64,000 bases of DNA from Pinibacter soli (GTDB taxonomy: Bacteria > Bacteroidota > Bacteroidia > Chitinophagales > Chitinophagaceae). Numbering within the stretch: the stretch's first letter is position 1; every line of letters starts with the position of its first letter. A model generated the notes under the pieces. That model searched no databases. It had not been told where the DNA came from and was given only the letters and a program-made list of their open reading frames with translations. A program made the position numbers and the translations under genes. Positions 18,062 to 26,341 of this stretch are shown here, one piece after another. The stretch spans positions 85,465 to 149,464 of the forward strand of contig NZ_JASBRG010000008.1 of the NCBI RefSeq assembly GCF_029961145.1. The letters are read 5' to 3'.

Positions 18062-18652
18062 TTACATCGTAAACACTTCATCCTGCTTATCCAAAAACTC
18101 ATTCTCAATCACTTCTTCGCCGGGTTCGTGTTCTTCGAATTCTTTTAATTTTTCGTGGAAACCTTTGCTTGCTTTGATGATCGCAATTCTTGCACTGCGA
18201 ACAAATTCAATTAGGCCATATGGTTCCAACGCTTTGATAAGCCCTTCGAGTTCTTCACGATGGCCGGTTGTTTCGAACACAGTGTAATCCTTGCGGATCA
18301 CCACTGCTTTTGCACCATACTGGTGTAACAATCTTTCCACTTTCACTTTTTCTGCAATAACATCAGTAGGTACTTTGTACAAAGCCATTTCCTGCCATAC
18401 GATCTCTTCTTCTGTGTTGTAGTATGCTTTTAATACTTCCACCTGTTTCTCAATCTGACGAACCAGTTTTCTTACTACTTCCTCAAATTCGTTGATCACG
18501 ATGGTAAAGCGGTGAACACTATCCACTTCAGAAGGAGAGGTGTTCAGGCTTTCGATATTTATTTTACGTCTGGAGAACATGATCGCAATACGATTTAATA
18601 AACCGATCTGGTTCTCTGTGTATACCGTTATTGTGAATTCTTGTTTTGACAT
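18062..18652 (-). CDS. ilvN: Acetolactate synthase, small regulatory subunit
   Basis: The regulatory subunit activates the catalytic subunit and usually confers valine feedback inhibition. The 196-residue product has an N-terminal ACT domain (FTITVYTENQIGLLNRIAIM, SRRKINIESLN) and the C-terminal ALS_ss_C domain. A charged tail (EEHEPGEEVIENEFLDKQDE) makes it longer than many bacterial homologues (~165-175). It directly follows ilvB with a 138-base gap that carries a hairpin repeat. Confidence 0.94.
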   Translation of the reverse strand: MSKQEFTITVYTENQIGLLNRIAIMFSRRKINIESLNTSPSEVDSVHRFTIVINEFEEVVRKLVRQIEKQVEVLKAYYNTEEEIVWQEMALYKVPTDVIAEKVKVERLLHQYGAKAVVIRKDYTVFETTGHREELEGLIKALEPYGLIEFVRSARIAIIKASKGFHEKLKEFEEHEPGEEVIENEFLDKQDEVFTM

Positions 18653-18670
18653 ATCTGTTTTTTATTGGAA

Positions 18671-18780
18671 CACTGACGACGCTGATTTAGACTGATTTTC
18701 ACTGATCTTTTTCTTTTGACTGATTGCATTCGATCTTTAAAAATCCGTGTAAATCGGTCTAAATCTGTGTCATCAGTGTG
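18671..18780. repeat. Imperfect hairpin repeat between ilvB and ilvN
   Basis: The left arm CACTGACGACGCTGATTTAG pairs approximately with a right arm ending AAATCTGTGTCATCAGTGTG. Same family as 16273-16361 and 25491-25602. The shared CACTGATCTTTTTCTT in the loop shows that the loop is also related, at least to 25491-25602. Confidence 0.8.
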
Positions 18781-18790
18781 CGATTTGTTT

Positions 18791-20548
18791 TTATTTCAAA
18801 CGGATCTCGCTTACGCTGCAACCTTGTGGTACCATTGGGAAAACGTTGTTTTCTTTTCCTACCATTACTTCCAGCAGGAAGGAACCGTTGTGGTTGATCA
18901 TTTCTGTAACGGCAGCTTTCAAATCAGTTCTCTGATCGATTGATTTTCCTGCAATGCCATAAGATTTGGCCAACATTACAAAGTCCGGGCTTTGGATGTC
19001 CACAAAAGAATAGCGTTTATCATGGAACAATTGCTGCCACTGGCGCACCATACCAAGGAAACGATTGTTAAGAATAAGAATCTTAACGTTCACCTCGCTT
19101 TGCATAATAGTGCCGAGTTCCTGCAATGTCATTTGGAAACCACCATCACCAATCACTGCAACAACTGTTCTGTCAGGTGCTCCGAACTTCGCACCGATCG
19201 CTGCCGGCAGCGCAAAGCCCATTGTACCCAAACCACCAGAGGTTACATTGCTTTTTGATTGATTGAATTTTGCGTAACGGCAAGCCACCATTTGGTGCTG
19301 GCCCACGTCCGTTACTATTACAGCGTCACCATTTGTCAATTCGTTTACTGTTTTGATAACCTCGCCCATAGTCAGGATGTCTGATGTTGGGTTCAGCTCA
19401 TCATGAATAACAGCCTCTACTTCCTGCCTGGTGTATTCGTTGAACCTTGCCAGCCATGCTTTATGCTCTTTTTTCTCAACGAGTTGAGTAAGCATTGGCA
19501 ATGTTTCTTTACAATCGCCCCAAACAGGAACAGTCGATTTTACGTTCTTATCTATTTCAGACGGATCGATATCAAGGTGAATTACTTTGGCTTGCTTTGC
19601 ATACTTGTCCAAACGTCCGGTAACGCGGTCATCGAAGCGCATACCGATAGCGATCAATACATCGCATTCGTTTGTCAACACGTTAGGGCCGTAGTTGCCG
19701 TGCATACCCAGCATACCAACATTCAACGGGTGATCTGTAGGCAATGCACTCAAACCGAGCACTGTCCATGCAGCAGGAATACCAGTTTTTTCAATGAAGG
19801 CTTTGAATTCCTTTTCCGCTTTTCCAAGAATAACTCCCTGGCCAAACAGGATGAAAGGCTTCTCAGCAGCATTGATCAGCTTTGCCGCTTCCTCTACAAA
19901 TTCTTTACGAACAATTGGTTTCGGGCGATAGCTGCGGATATGTTTACAAGGTGTATAACCTTCGTATGCAAATTTCTGAAGCTGTGCATTTTTAGTAATG
20001 TCGATCAAAACCGGGCCCGGTCTGCCACTTCCCGCGATGTAGAACGCTTTCGCCAACACAGAAGGGATTTCTGTAGCGTCAGTTACCTGGTAGTTCCACT
20101 TGGTAACAGGCGTTGTGATGTTCACCACATCTGTTTCCTGGAACGCATCTGTACCCAGTAGGTGAGCAAACACCTGTCCTGTGATACAAACAAGAGGAGT
20201 GCTGTCGATCATTGCATCTGCCAAACCCGTTACAAGATTTGTAGCACCCGGACCGCTGGTGGCAAATACAACACCTGTACGTCCGGATGTTCTCGCATAA
20301 CCCTGAGCGGCGTGAATACCGCCTTGCTCATGGCGAACAAGTATATGTTTTAAACGATCGTGATAATCGTAAAGTGCATCATAGATAGGCATTATGGCAC
20401 CACCTGGGTAACCAAATATAGTGTCCACGCCTTCAGCAATAAAAGCTTCCAACACCGCTTGCGAACCTGTTACCTCATCCACCTGCTTGCCAGAGGAATG
20501 TGGAATTGCCTTGGGCGTTTTTGCTTCTAATGTAGTCGCGTTTGTCAT
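18791..20548 (-). CDS. ilvB: Acetolactate synthase, large catalytic subunit
   Basis: A thiamine diphosphate enzyme that forms acetolactate from pyruvate, or acetohydroxybutyrate with 2-oxobutanoate. The 585-residue product has the catalytic Glu in LVRHEQGGIHAAQGYAR, the central FAD-binding domain, and the C-terminal TPP/Mg motif VIGDGGFQMTLQEL continuing to LNNRFLGMVRQWQ. The length and motifs match anabolic AHAS. It lies 83 bases behind ilvD and 138 before ilvN. Confidence 0.96.
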   Translation of the reverse strand: MTNATTLEAKTPKAIPHSSGKQVDEVTGSQAVLEAFIAEGVDTIFGYPGGAIMPIYDALYDYHDRLKHILVRHEQGGIHAAQGYARTSGRTGVVFATSGPGATNLVTGLADAMIDSTPLVCITGQVFAHLLGTDAFQETDVVNITTPVTKWNYQVTDATEIPSVLAKAFYIAGSGRPGPVLIDITKNAQLQKFAYEGYTPCKHIRSYRPKPIVRKEFVEEAAKLINAAEKPFILFGQGVILGKAEKEFKAFIEKTGIPAAWTVLGLSALPTDHPLNVGMLGMHGNYGPNVLTNECDVLIAIGMRFDDRVTGRLDKYAKQAKVIHLDIDPSEIDKNVKSTVPVWGDCKETLPMLTQLVEKKEHKAWLARFNEYTRQEVEAVIHDELNPTSDILTMGEVIKTVNELTNGDAVIVTDVGQHQMVACRYAKFNQSKSNVTSGGLGTMGFALPAAIGAKFGAPDRTVVAVIGDGGFQMTLQELGTIMQSEVNVKILILNNRFLGMVRQWQQLFHDKRYSFVDIQSPDFVMLAKSYGIAGKSIDQRTDLKAAVTEMINHNGSFLLEVMVGKENNVFPMVPQGCSVSEIRLK

Positions 20549-20631
20549 GATTTTTATTTTAGTTGTTGGTTGTTAGTTGATAGTTGTTAGTACAACTCAT
20601 TTTCAACTTTCAACTTTCAATTTTCAATTAA

Positions 20632-22311
20632 TTAAGCTTCGTCCGTTACACAACCTTCTGCCGCGGACTTCACTGATACTGCATATTTGTACAAAAGACC
20701 TTTTGTTGCGTTCAGTGCCGGTTGCTTCCAGTTGGCTTTTCTTTTCGCAATCACTTCATCTGAAACTTTCAATGTGATGGTATTTTTTACAGCATCCAAT
20801 TCGATGGTGTCATTATCTTCAACGAATGCCAGCAATCCACCTGAAAAAGCTTCAGGAGTGATGTGACCGACGACGAAACCGTGTGTGCCACCGCTAAACC
20901 TTCCGTCTGTGATAAGAGCCACAGATTTACCCAAACCCGCTCCAATAATGGCAGAGGTAGGTTTCAACATTTCCGGCATGCCCGGTGCACCTTTAGGACC
21001 AATATTTCTAATTACAACCACGTCACCAGCGTGAACGCGGCCGCTTTGTATACCTTGAATTAAGTGATGTTCTCCGTCGAAAACTCTTGCCGGTCCTTCA
21101 AAGCGCTCACCTTCTTTACCGGAGATCTTAGCAACACTTCCGCCTTCTGCGAGGTTGCCGTATAATATTTGTAAGTGCCCTGTAGCTTTTATTGGAGTCT
21201 CCAGAGGCAAAATGATTTTTTGTTTGTCGAAATCAAGCGCTGGAACGTCTGCCAGATTTTCTGCTACTGTTTTGCCGGTTACAGTTAAACAATCACCGTG
21301 CAGCAAACCTTTGCTCAGTAAGTATTTCATTACAGCAGGGATACCACCATGCTCATGCAGATCCTGCATTAAATATTTTCCGCTTGGTTTAAAGTCAGCC
21401 AATACAGGAATGCGGTCGCTGATTGTTTGGAAGTCGTCCTGAGACAACTCTACATCAACCGCTCTTGCCATTGCCAACAAGTGAAGAACCGCGTTAGTAC
21501 TACCGCCTGTTACCATGATCGTTACGATTGCATTTTCAAATGCTTTACGCGTCATGATGTCTTTTGGCTTGATATCTTTTTCAAGCAGTAAACGAATCGC
21601 TTTACCTGCATCTTCGCACTCTTTTCTTTTTTCTTCGCTCAATGCAGGGTTGGAAGAAGAATAAGGAAGACTCATACCCAATGCTTCAATAGCTGCTGCC
21701 ATTGTGTTTGCTGTGTACATGCCTCCGCAAGCGCCGGCGCCCGGGCAGGCATGTTGTATGATACCTTTGAAATCTGCTTCATCTAAAGTACCTGCGATCT
21801 TTTGTCCCAATGCTTCGAATGCAGATACAATGTTTAAATCATGTCCTTTATAATGCCCCGGAGCAATTGTTCCGCCGTACACCATAATTGAGGGGCGATT
21901 CAAACGACCCATTGCTATCAAAGAGCCTGGCATGTTTTTGTCGCAACCAGGAACGGTGATCAATCCATCATAATATTGTGCACCGCAAACTGCTTCGATA
22001 GAGTCGGCAATTACATCGCGGCTCACCAATGAATAACGCATACCATCTGTACCATTACTCATACCATCGCTTACGCCAATGGTATTGAAAACAAGACCCA
22101 CCAAACCATTGTCCCACACACCTTTCTTAATGACTCTTGATAAATCATTCAAGTGCATATTACAAGGGTTGCCATCAAAACCCATACTTGCGATACCGAC
22201 CTGTGCCTTCTGAAAATCTTCTTCTTTAAAACCAATTGCATACAGCTGAGCCTGCGCCGCAGGTTGCGTTTCGTCTTGAGTTAATGTTTTCGAGTATTTA
22301 TTCAGTTCCAT
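20632..22311 (-). CDS. ilvD: Dihydroxy-acid dehydratase
   Basis: An iron-sulfur dehydratase that makes the 2-keto acid precursors of valine and isoleucine. In the 559-residue product the cluster cysteines are visible in [12 protein letters not shown] and [18 protein letters not shown]. The C-terminal swivelling domain has [19 protein letters not shown]. It is the first structural gene of the ilv cluster and is preceded by a 370-base leader with a leader peptide and attenuator, so it is the direct target of that regulation. Confidence 0.96.
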   Translation of the reverse strand: MELNKYSKTLTQDETQPAAQAQLYAIGFKEEDFQKAQVGIASMGFDGNPCNMHLNDLSRVIKKGVWDNGLVGLVFNTIGVSDGMSNGTDGMRYSLVSRDVIADSIEAVCGAQYYDGLITVPGCDKNMPGSLIAMGRLNRPSIMVYGGTIAPGHYKGHDLNIVSAFEALGQKIAGTLDEADFKGIIQHACPGAGACGGMYTANTMAAAIEALGMSLPYSSSNPALSEEKRKECEDAGKAIRLLLEKDIKPKDIMTRKAFENAIVTIMVTGGSTNAVLHLLAMARAVDVELSQDDFQTISDRIPVLADFKPSGKYLMQDLHEHGGIPAVMKYLLSKGLLHGDCLTVTGKTVAENLADVPALDFDKQKIILPLETPIKATGHLQILYGNLAEGGSVAKISGKEGERFEGPARVFDGEHHLIQGIQSGRVHAGDVVVIRNIGPKGAPGMPEMLKPTSAIIGAGLGKSVALITDGRFSGGTHGFVVGHITPEAFSGGLLAFVEDNDTIELDAVKNTITLKVSDEVIAKRKANWKQPALNATKGLLYKYAVSVKSAAEGCVTDEA

Positions 22312-22375
22312 GGTTGAGCCGTTGATTTATATTTTATATGACGTTTATTAATAACAGTTTTTGTTTCACGCCCAG

Positions 22376-22509
22376 TTTCACGCAAAGGCGCGAAGGAAAA
22401 TAACAAAGGACGCAAAGGCTTTTTGACAGAAATTGGAAATCAAGATTTTAAAAAACTGGTCTGGTTTTCTTTGCACCTTGGCTTTTCTTCTTTGCGTCTT
22501 TGCGTGAAA
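22376..22509. repeat. Long imperfect inverted repeat between the ilv attenuator and ilvD
   Basis: The left arm TTTCACGCAAAGGCGCGAAG and the right arm, which ends TTCTTTGCGTCTTTGCGTGA, are approximate complements about 134 bases overall. Same family as 26214-26334. It is transcribed between the terminator and ilvD when the attenuator is open, so it lies within the ilvD 5' leader. Confidence 0.75.
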
Positions 22510-22519
22510 TCCCTAAAAG

Positions 22520-22547
22520 CAAAAAACCCGCCTTTTTGGAGGCGGGT
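22520..22547 (-). terminator. ilv attenuator (rho-independent terminator)
   Basis: On the minus strand an 8-bp stem ACCCGCCT / AGGCGGGT with a 6-base loop is followed by a T run. It lies 22 bases after the leader-peptide stop and 209 bases before ilvD, where a transcription attenuator is expected. Its 5' arm can pair instead with GGAGGTGG inside the leader peptide gene. Confidence 0.92.
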
Positions 22548-22569
22548 CTTATATATCGCATTACTTACT

Positions 22570-22674
22570 TTATACTTGGATACCACCTCCGTTAATTGCA
22601 GGAATAATAATGACAACCACCACAATAATAATTGCGACTTGGCTAATGACATTATGTATTCTGCTTTGTAACAT
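22570..22674 (-). CDS. ilv leader peptide (attenuation control peptide)
   Basis: The 34-codon ORF starts with ATG at 22674 and stops with TAA. It contains 10 Ile and 7 Val. The core at codons 15-24 is three Ile (all ATT), four Val (GTG, GTG, GTT, GTC) and three Ile. It ends PAINGGGIQV, where the GGA-GGT-GGT codons 29-31 supply the antiterminator sequence. A consensus promoter sits just upstream and a terminator just downstream. Established attenuation logic applies: stalling at Ile/Val codons during starvation leaves GGAGGTGG free and keeps the terminator open. Only one Leu codon is present, matching a separate leu cluster. The peptide itself is probably not functional. A 70-codon ORF in another frame here is rejected. 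Confidence 0.9.
   Translation of the reverse strand: MLQSRIHNVISQVAIIIVVVVIIIPAINGGGIQV
22583..22590 (-). promoter_or_regulatory. ilv antiterminator segment
   Basis: GGAGGTGG (leader codons 29-31) is complementary over eight positions, with one G-U pair, to CCGCCTCC at 22538-22545. That target forms the 5' side and start of the loop of the terminator, so the two pairings exclude each other. A ribosome resting at the leader stop codon would cover this segment. Confidence 0.75.
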
Positions 22675-22691
22675 GAAGTGTGTTATAAAAG

Positions 22692-22722
22692 CGAATATAC
22701 AACCGCCCGTTTAGAAAACAAA
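22692..22722 (-). promoter_or_regulatory. Promoter of the ilv leader and operon
   Basis: The minus strand shows TTTG (22719-22722), then 19 bases, then TATATTCG (22692-22699), a 7 of 8 match to TAnnTTTG. Transcription would start near 22685, only about 10 bases before the leader peptide ATG. Confidence 0.7.
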
Positions 22723-22732
22723 GAACTTTTTT

Positions 22733-22850
22733 GAGTTTTAAGTTATGAGTAATAGGTTTTAAGTTTTTTGTTGGAATTTCAGTGAGCTTGATTAAAAGAA
22801 AATTCGCTCAAGAGAAGAACTTAAAACTTACTACTTAAAACTTACAACTC
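22733..22850. repeat. Inverted repeat directly behind leuB
   Basis: The arms GAGTTTTAAGTTATGAGTAA and its approximate complement near the leuB stop (GAACTTAAAACTTACTACTT and onward) face each other across a ~40-base loop. Its right end touches the leuB stop codon. It separates the leu cluster from the ilv promoter and may terminate or stabilise the leu mRNA. Confidence 0.75.
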
Positions 22851-23965
22851 TATATTATCGTTGATTTTCTCAACTCAATATTTGCCTGGTTGATATCGCC
22901 CGGAATTTTATTGCTCACAAAATCAGCAATCAAATCACCGATGGTAGATGTGAAATAGAAATTAACCGGATCGATATCTTTTGTAACGAATTTGTTGTTG
23001 ATCGTCCATTCTACACCTTCGCGAACAACCTGAGCCTCTTTGTTCAAACCAAAGTGGTCAAGCAACATAGCTGCAGACAGGATAGAACCCAAAGGATTCG
23101 CGATGTCTTTACCAGCTGCTTGTGGGTAAGAACCATGGATAGGTTCGAACAATGCAGAACCATTTCCTACAGATGCAGAAGGCAATAAACCAAGTGAACC
23201 ACTGATCACGCTTGCCTCATCGCTGATGATGTCGCCAAACATGTTCTCCGTAAGTACCACATCAAATTGTTTCGGATTCACGATGATTTGCATAGCAGCG
23301 TTGTCTACAAAAAGGAAATCAACTGTTACATCGCTATATTGCGGAGCAAGTTCTTGTACAACTTTTCTCCAAAGTCTTGAAGTTTCAAGAACATTGGCCT
23401 TGTCGACCAACGTTAATTTTTTTCTTCTCTTCTGTGCATACTGAAATGCAAGATGGGACACTCTTTCAATTTCCTCGCGGCTGTAAGAGCACTCATCAAA
23501 AGCATACGTTTTTTCTTCGTTTGTTTCTTTCTTGCCAAAATAGATACCACCAGTAAGCTCGCGGAAAATGATGAAATCAACTTCTTCCAGTTGCTTAGCC
23601 TTCAATGGTGATAAGTGTTGCAGAGAAGGGTACGTAATTACGGGCCTGATGTTTGCGAACAGTTGTAACGATTTTCTAAGTTTCAGTAAGCCTTGCTCAG
23701 GACGAACTTTTGCGTTAGGATCGTTATCGTATTTGGGGTGACCTATTGCTCCGAATAAAATAGCATCGCTGTTAAGACAAACTTCAATGGTTTCGTCCGG
23801 AAGCGGATTGCCTGTTTTGTCAATGGCGTCTGCGCCCATTAAACACTCTGTGTAATGAAATTCGTGACCGTATTGTTTTGCTACAGCGTCCAATACTTTA
23901 ATAGATTGTTGTGTAACTTCTGGTCCGATACCATCTCCTAAAATGACAGCTATTTTCTTGTTCAT
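22850..23965 (-). CDS. leuB: 3-isopropylmalate dehydrogenase
   Basis: It oxidises and decarboxylates 3-isopropylmalate with NAD to the precursor of leucine. The 371-residue product shows ILGDGIGPEVTQQ at the N-terminus, the substrate/metal region LFVDNAAMQIIVNPKQFDVV, and the NAD-binding EPIHGSYPQAAGKDIANPLG. The RPEQGLLKLRKSLQLFANIRP segment separates it from isocitrate dehydrogenase. Last gene of the leu cluster, starting 13 bases after the ABC ATPase gene ends, so the two are surely co-transcribed. Confidence 0.96.
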   Translation of the reverse strand: MNKKIAVILGDGIGPEVTQQSIKVLDAVAKQYGHEFHYTECLMGADAIDKTGNPLPDETIEVCLNSDAILFGAIGHPKYDNDPNAKVRPEQGLLKLRKSLQLFANIRPVITYPSLQHLSPLKAKQLEEVDFIIFRELTGGIYFGKKETNEEKTYAFDECSYSREEIERVSHLAFQYAQKRRKKLTLVDKANVLETSRLWRKVVQELAPQYSDVTVDFLFVDNAAMQIIVNPKQFDVVLTENMFGDIISDEASVISGSLGLLPSASVGNGSALFEPIHGSYPQAAGKDIANPLGSILSAAMLLDHFGLNKEAQVVREGVEWTINNKFVTKDIDPVNFYFTSTIGDLIADFVSNKIPGDINQANIELRKSTII

Positions 23966-23978
23966 AGTATGTGTTTAA

Positions 23979-25478
23979 TTAAGCAGTTAATAAATTTTTT
24001 TGCGGGTACTCTTGTATGGTTGCTTTGCCGTGCTCGAGAAGAATCATTTTATTTACCGCCTCCGGAACTTCTTCCGCGTAGTGGCTTACATAAATAAGTG
24101 TTCGCTGATCGTCCTCGCACAAAGCATCCACGAGTTCTATAAAATTGTTTTTTTGTAATTGATCCAATCCCTGGCATGGTTCGTCGAGAATGAGCAAGGG
24201 AGGATTTTTAACCATTGCTCTTGCTAGCAAAGCAAGTCGCTGCTGGCTGGCAGAAAGAGCCGATAATAATTTGGACCCATAAGCAGTTAGTTCAAAATAG
24301 TCGAGCCATTTATTTACCTGCTCTTCCTGTTCTTTATTGATATGTTTGAATAAACCTATTGTGTCAAATAATCCTGAAGCAACCGCCTGGAAACAATTAA
24401 CAGTGTTGTCGAAGTACCATTGCAATTCAGGAGAAACATAACCGATATTTTTCTTAATGTCCCAAATGCTTTCACCGGAACCGCGGCGTTTGTCAAACAA
24501 ATAGATTTCGTTTGCGTATGCCTGTGGGTTGTCACCAGTGATTAAACTTAGGAGTGTAGATTTTCCGGCACCATTGTGACCTTTCAATAACCATTTTTCT
24601 CCGCGGTTCACCTTCCAGTCAATGTTATGCAGAATTTGTTTTCCACCATATTTCACAGAAACGTTTTTCATTTCTATGGTGGTGGAAAAATCCGGTGTTA
24701 ACGGACTTGATGGGATCGCTTTTTTCGTGATCGTGTTGGAAGCAACTGTGGGTAGGGAATCAAACGAGCTTGCTGGCGCAAATTCTTTCAGATGTCCGTC
24801 TTGCAAATACGCCACGTGCGTGATAGCCGATGGTATATCAGCATGATCGCAAATGATGATGAATGTTGTTCCGTTTGCTGCCAATTCATTGATCAGCGCT
24901 TTTAGTTTTTTTCTTGTCTCAATATCAAGACCAACAAATGGTTCGTCGAGTATCAGTACATCGGGCTTTTGCAGAAGAGTCTTGATGATTTGAAAGCGTT
25001 TGTGTTCGCCGCTGGATAATTGTAACAAAGGCGCGTCTATCCGATGCGCCATGTCAAATTTTTCAAGTAGAGACAGATAATTATCTGTCTCCGGAGACGC
25101 ATAATTAACCGTCTGTACGGCAGATATGCAATTTTCCAATTCTTCCCTTACAGTAGCCGCGTCCTGCGCATCCATGCTATTGAATCTTTGCTGATAATAG
25201 AAGGTGCTTACATTGGAGCGGTTCTTAAAGTGGTAATGCTGGTCCACCATAATGATGTGTGGCTGTGCAGCATTACCATTAGTATCATGAAAAGCAATCG
25301 TTCCTTCGTGGAAAATTTTTCCGGCAATAGCTTTGGCAAGCAATGTTTTACCACTTCCCGAAACACCTGTGATCATAAGGTGCTCACCTTTGTTAAGCGT
25401 AAACGAAATATCATCAAGCACAGCTTTCCCAAGCCATGTGATTTTAATATTGTTTACTATCGTTGAAGTGGTGGTCAT
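23979..25478 (-). CDS. ATP-binding protein with two ABC ATPase domains (ModF-like)
   Basis: From MTTTSTIVNN the product is 499 residues. Domain 1 has Walker A GVSGSGKTLLAKAI, signature LSSGEHKRFQI and Walker B VLILDEPFVGLD. Domain 2 has Walker A GHNGAGKSTLL, a degenerate signature LSASQQRLALLAR and Walker B LLILDEPCQGLD. There are no membrane segments and no permease gene nearby. The arrangement resembles E. coli ModF/PhrA, whose role is unclear. It is placed between leuD and leuB with a 13-base gap to leuB, which is unusual for a leucine operon. The next upstream Met at 25493 is possible too. Confidence 0.85.
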   Translation of the reverse strand: MTTTSTIVNNIKITWLGKAVLDDISFTLNKGEHLMITGVSGSGKTLLAKAIAGKIFHEGTIAFHDTNGNAAQPHIIMVDQHYHFKNRSNVSTFYYQQRFNSMDAQDAATVREELENCISAVQTVNYASPETDNYLSLLEKFDMAHRIDAPLLQLSSGEHKRFQIIKTLLQKPDVLILDEPFVGLDIETRKKLKALINELAANGTTFIIICDHADIPSAITHVAYLQDGHLKEFAPASSFDSLPTVASNTITKKAIPSSPLTPDFSTTIEMKNVSVKYGGKQILHNIDWKVNRGEKWLLKGHNGAGKSTLLSLITGDNPQAYANEIYLFDKRRGSGESIWDIKKNIGYVSPELQWYFDNTVNCFQAVASGLFDTIGLFKHINKEQEEQVNKWLDYFELTAYGSKLLSALSASQQRLALLARAMVKNPPLLILDEPCQGLDQLQKNNFIELVDALCEDDQRTLIYVSHYAEEVPEAVNKMILLEHGKATIQEYPQKNLLTA

Positions 25479-25490
25479 TGTTTTTGTTTG

Positions 25491-25602
25491 CACACGGATG
25501 ACACGGATTTAACGGATTTTCACTGATCTTTTTCTTATGGCTAATTAAACCTTCAATTTGAGAAATCCGTGTAAATCAGTCCAATCCGTGTCATCCGTGT
25601 GC
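25491..25602. repeat. Imperfect hairpin repeat between leuD and the ABC ATPase gene
   Basis: The left arm GCACACGGATGACACGGATT (beginning at 25490) pairs approximately with a right arm ending AATCCGTGTCATCCGTGTGC. The loop contains CACTGATCTTTTTCTT as in 18671-18780. Same family as 16273-16361. Confidence 0.82.
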
Positions 25603-25611
25603 CATTCTCTT

Positions 25612-26193
25612 CTATGCTTTTTCGAATTCTTTTATTTCATTCTTAATGCTCAGCAGATAATCGATGTCATCGTAGCCGTTCAGTAAGCATGTTTTTTTAT
25701 AGTTGTTGATGTCAAATTTTGCCTGTTCGCCTGTAGCATCAATCGTGATCGTTTGCGCTTCCAGGTTCACAGTCAAAGTTGCTTCGTTGCCAAGTGCGAA
25801 TATCTTTTGCAGAAACTCTTCTGACACAGTAACCGGCAACACGCCATTGTTCTGTGCGTTGTTTTTAAAGATATCTGCGAAGAAGCTGGACACTACCACG
25901 CGGAAACCGTAATCATCAACGGCCCATGCGGCGTGCTCTCTTGAAGAACCGCAACCGAAGTTTTTACCCGCTACCAAAATCTCACCAGAGAAGTTTGGAT
26001 TGTTCAAAGGAAAATCTGCTTTAGGTTCCAGTTCGTTATCGTTGTTATAGCGCCAGTCGCGGAAAAGATTTTTACCAAAACCTTCACGAGTGGTAGCTTT
26101 TAAAAAACGTGCCGGAATGATCTGGTCCGTATCAATATTTTCAATTGCTATCGGAACGAATCTGCTTTTTACTATGTTAAGAGGTTTGCTCAT
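25612..26193 (-). CDS. leuD: 3-isopropylmalate dehydratase, small subunit
   Basis: It supplies the swivel domain of isopropylmalate isomerase, working with LeuC. From [15 protein letters not shown] the product is 193 residues. The conserved [29 protein letters not shown] and [20 protein letters not shown] motifs are intact. The longer frame from 26223 adds ten residues from the repeat region and is rejected. LeuC is encoded upstream with one methyltransferase gene between them. Confidence 0.96.
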   Translation of the reverse strand: MSKPLNIVKSRFVPIAIENIDTDQIIPARFLKATTREGFGKNLFRDWRYNNDNELEPKADFPLNNPNFSGEILVAGKNFGCGSSREHAAWAVDDYGFRVVVSSFFADIFKNNAQNNGVLPVTVSEEFLQKIFALGNEATLTVNLEAQTITIDATGEQAKFDINNYKKTCLLNGYDDIDYLLSIKNEIKEFEKA

Positions 26194-26213
26194 AATGTCT
26201 TTTTTGTTTTTTG

Positions 26214-26334
26214 TTTCACGCAAAGCAACGTAAGGGGCAAAGGCGCATAAGTTTCGTTTAACTTATCTTACAATAATTGTCAATTCTTTTACGCAGTCTT
26301 GGCGGCCTTTGCTTCTTTGCGCCTTTGCGTGAAA
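26214..26334. repeat. Imperfect hairpin repeat between the methyltransferase gene and leuD
   Basis: The left arm begins TTTCACGCAAAGCAACGTAA and the right arm ends TTTGCGCCTTTGCGTGAAA. It belongs to the cgcaaagg family with 22376-22509 and, more loosely, 11181-11366. Confidence 0.8.
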
Positions 26335-26341
26335 TTAGTTG

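Noticed and set aside
22440-22652. 70-codon minus-strand ORF in the ilvD leader
   Set aside because: It overlaps the Ile/Val-rich leader peptide in another frame and runs through the terminator and repeat. The leader frame has the promoter, start, codon run and antiterminator fit.
22731-22850. leuB-ilvD gap hairpin as a second attenuator
   Set aside because: It lies upstream of the ilv promoter and touches the leuB stop, so it belongs to the end of the leu transcript, not to the ilv leader.
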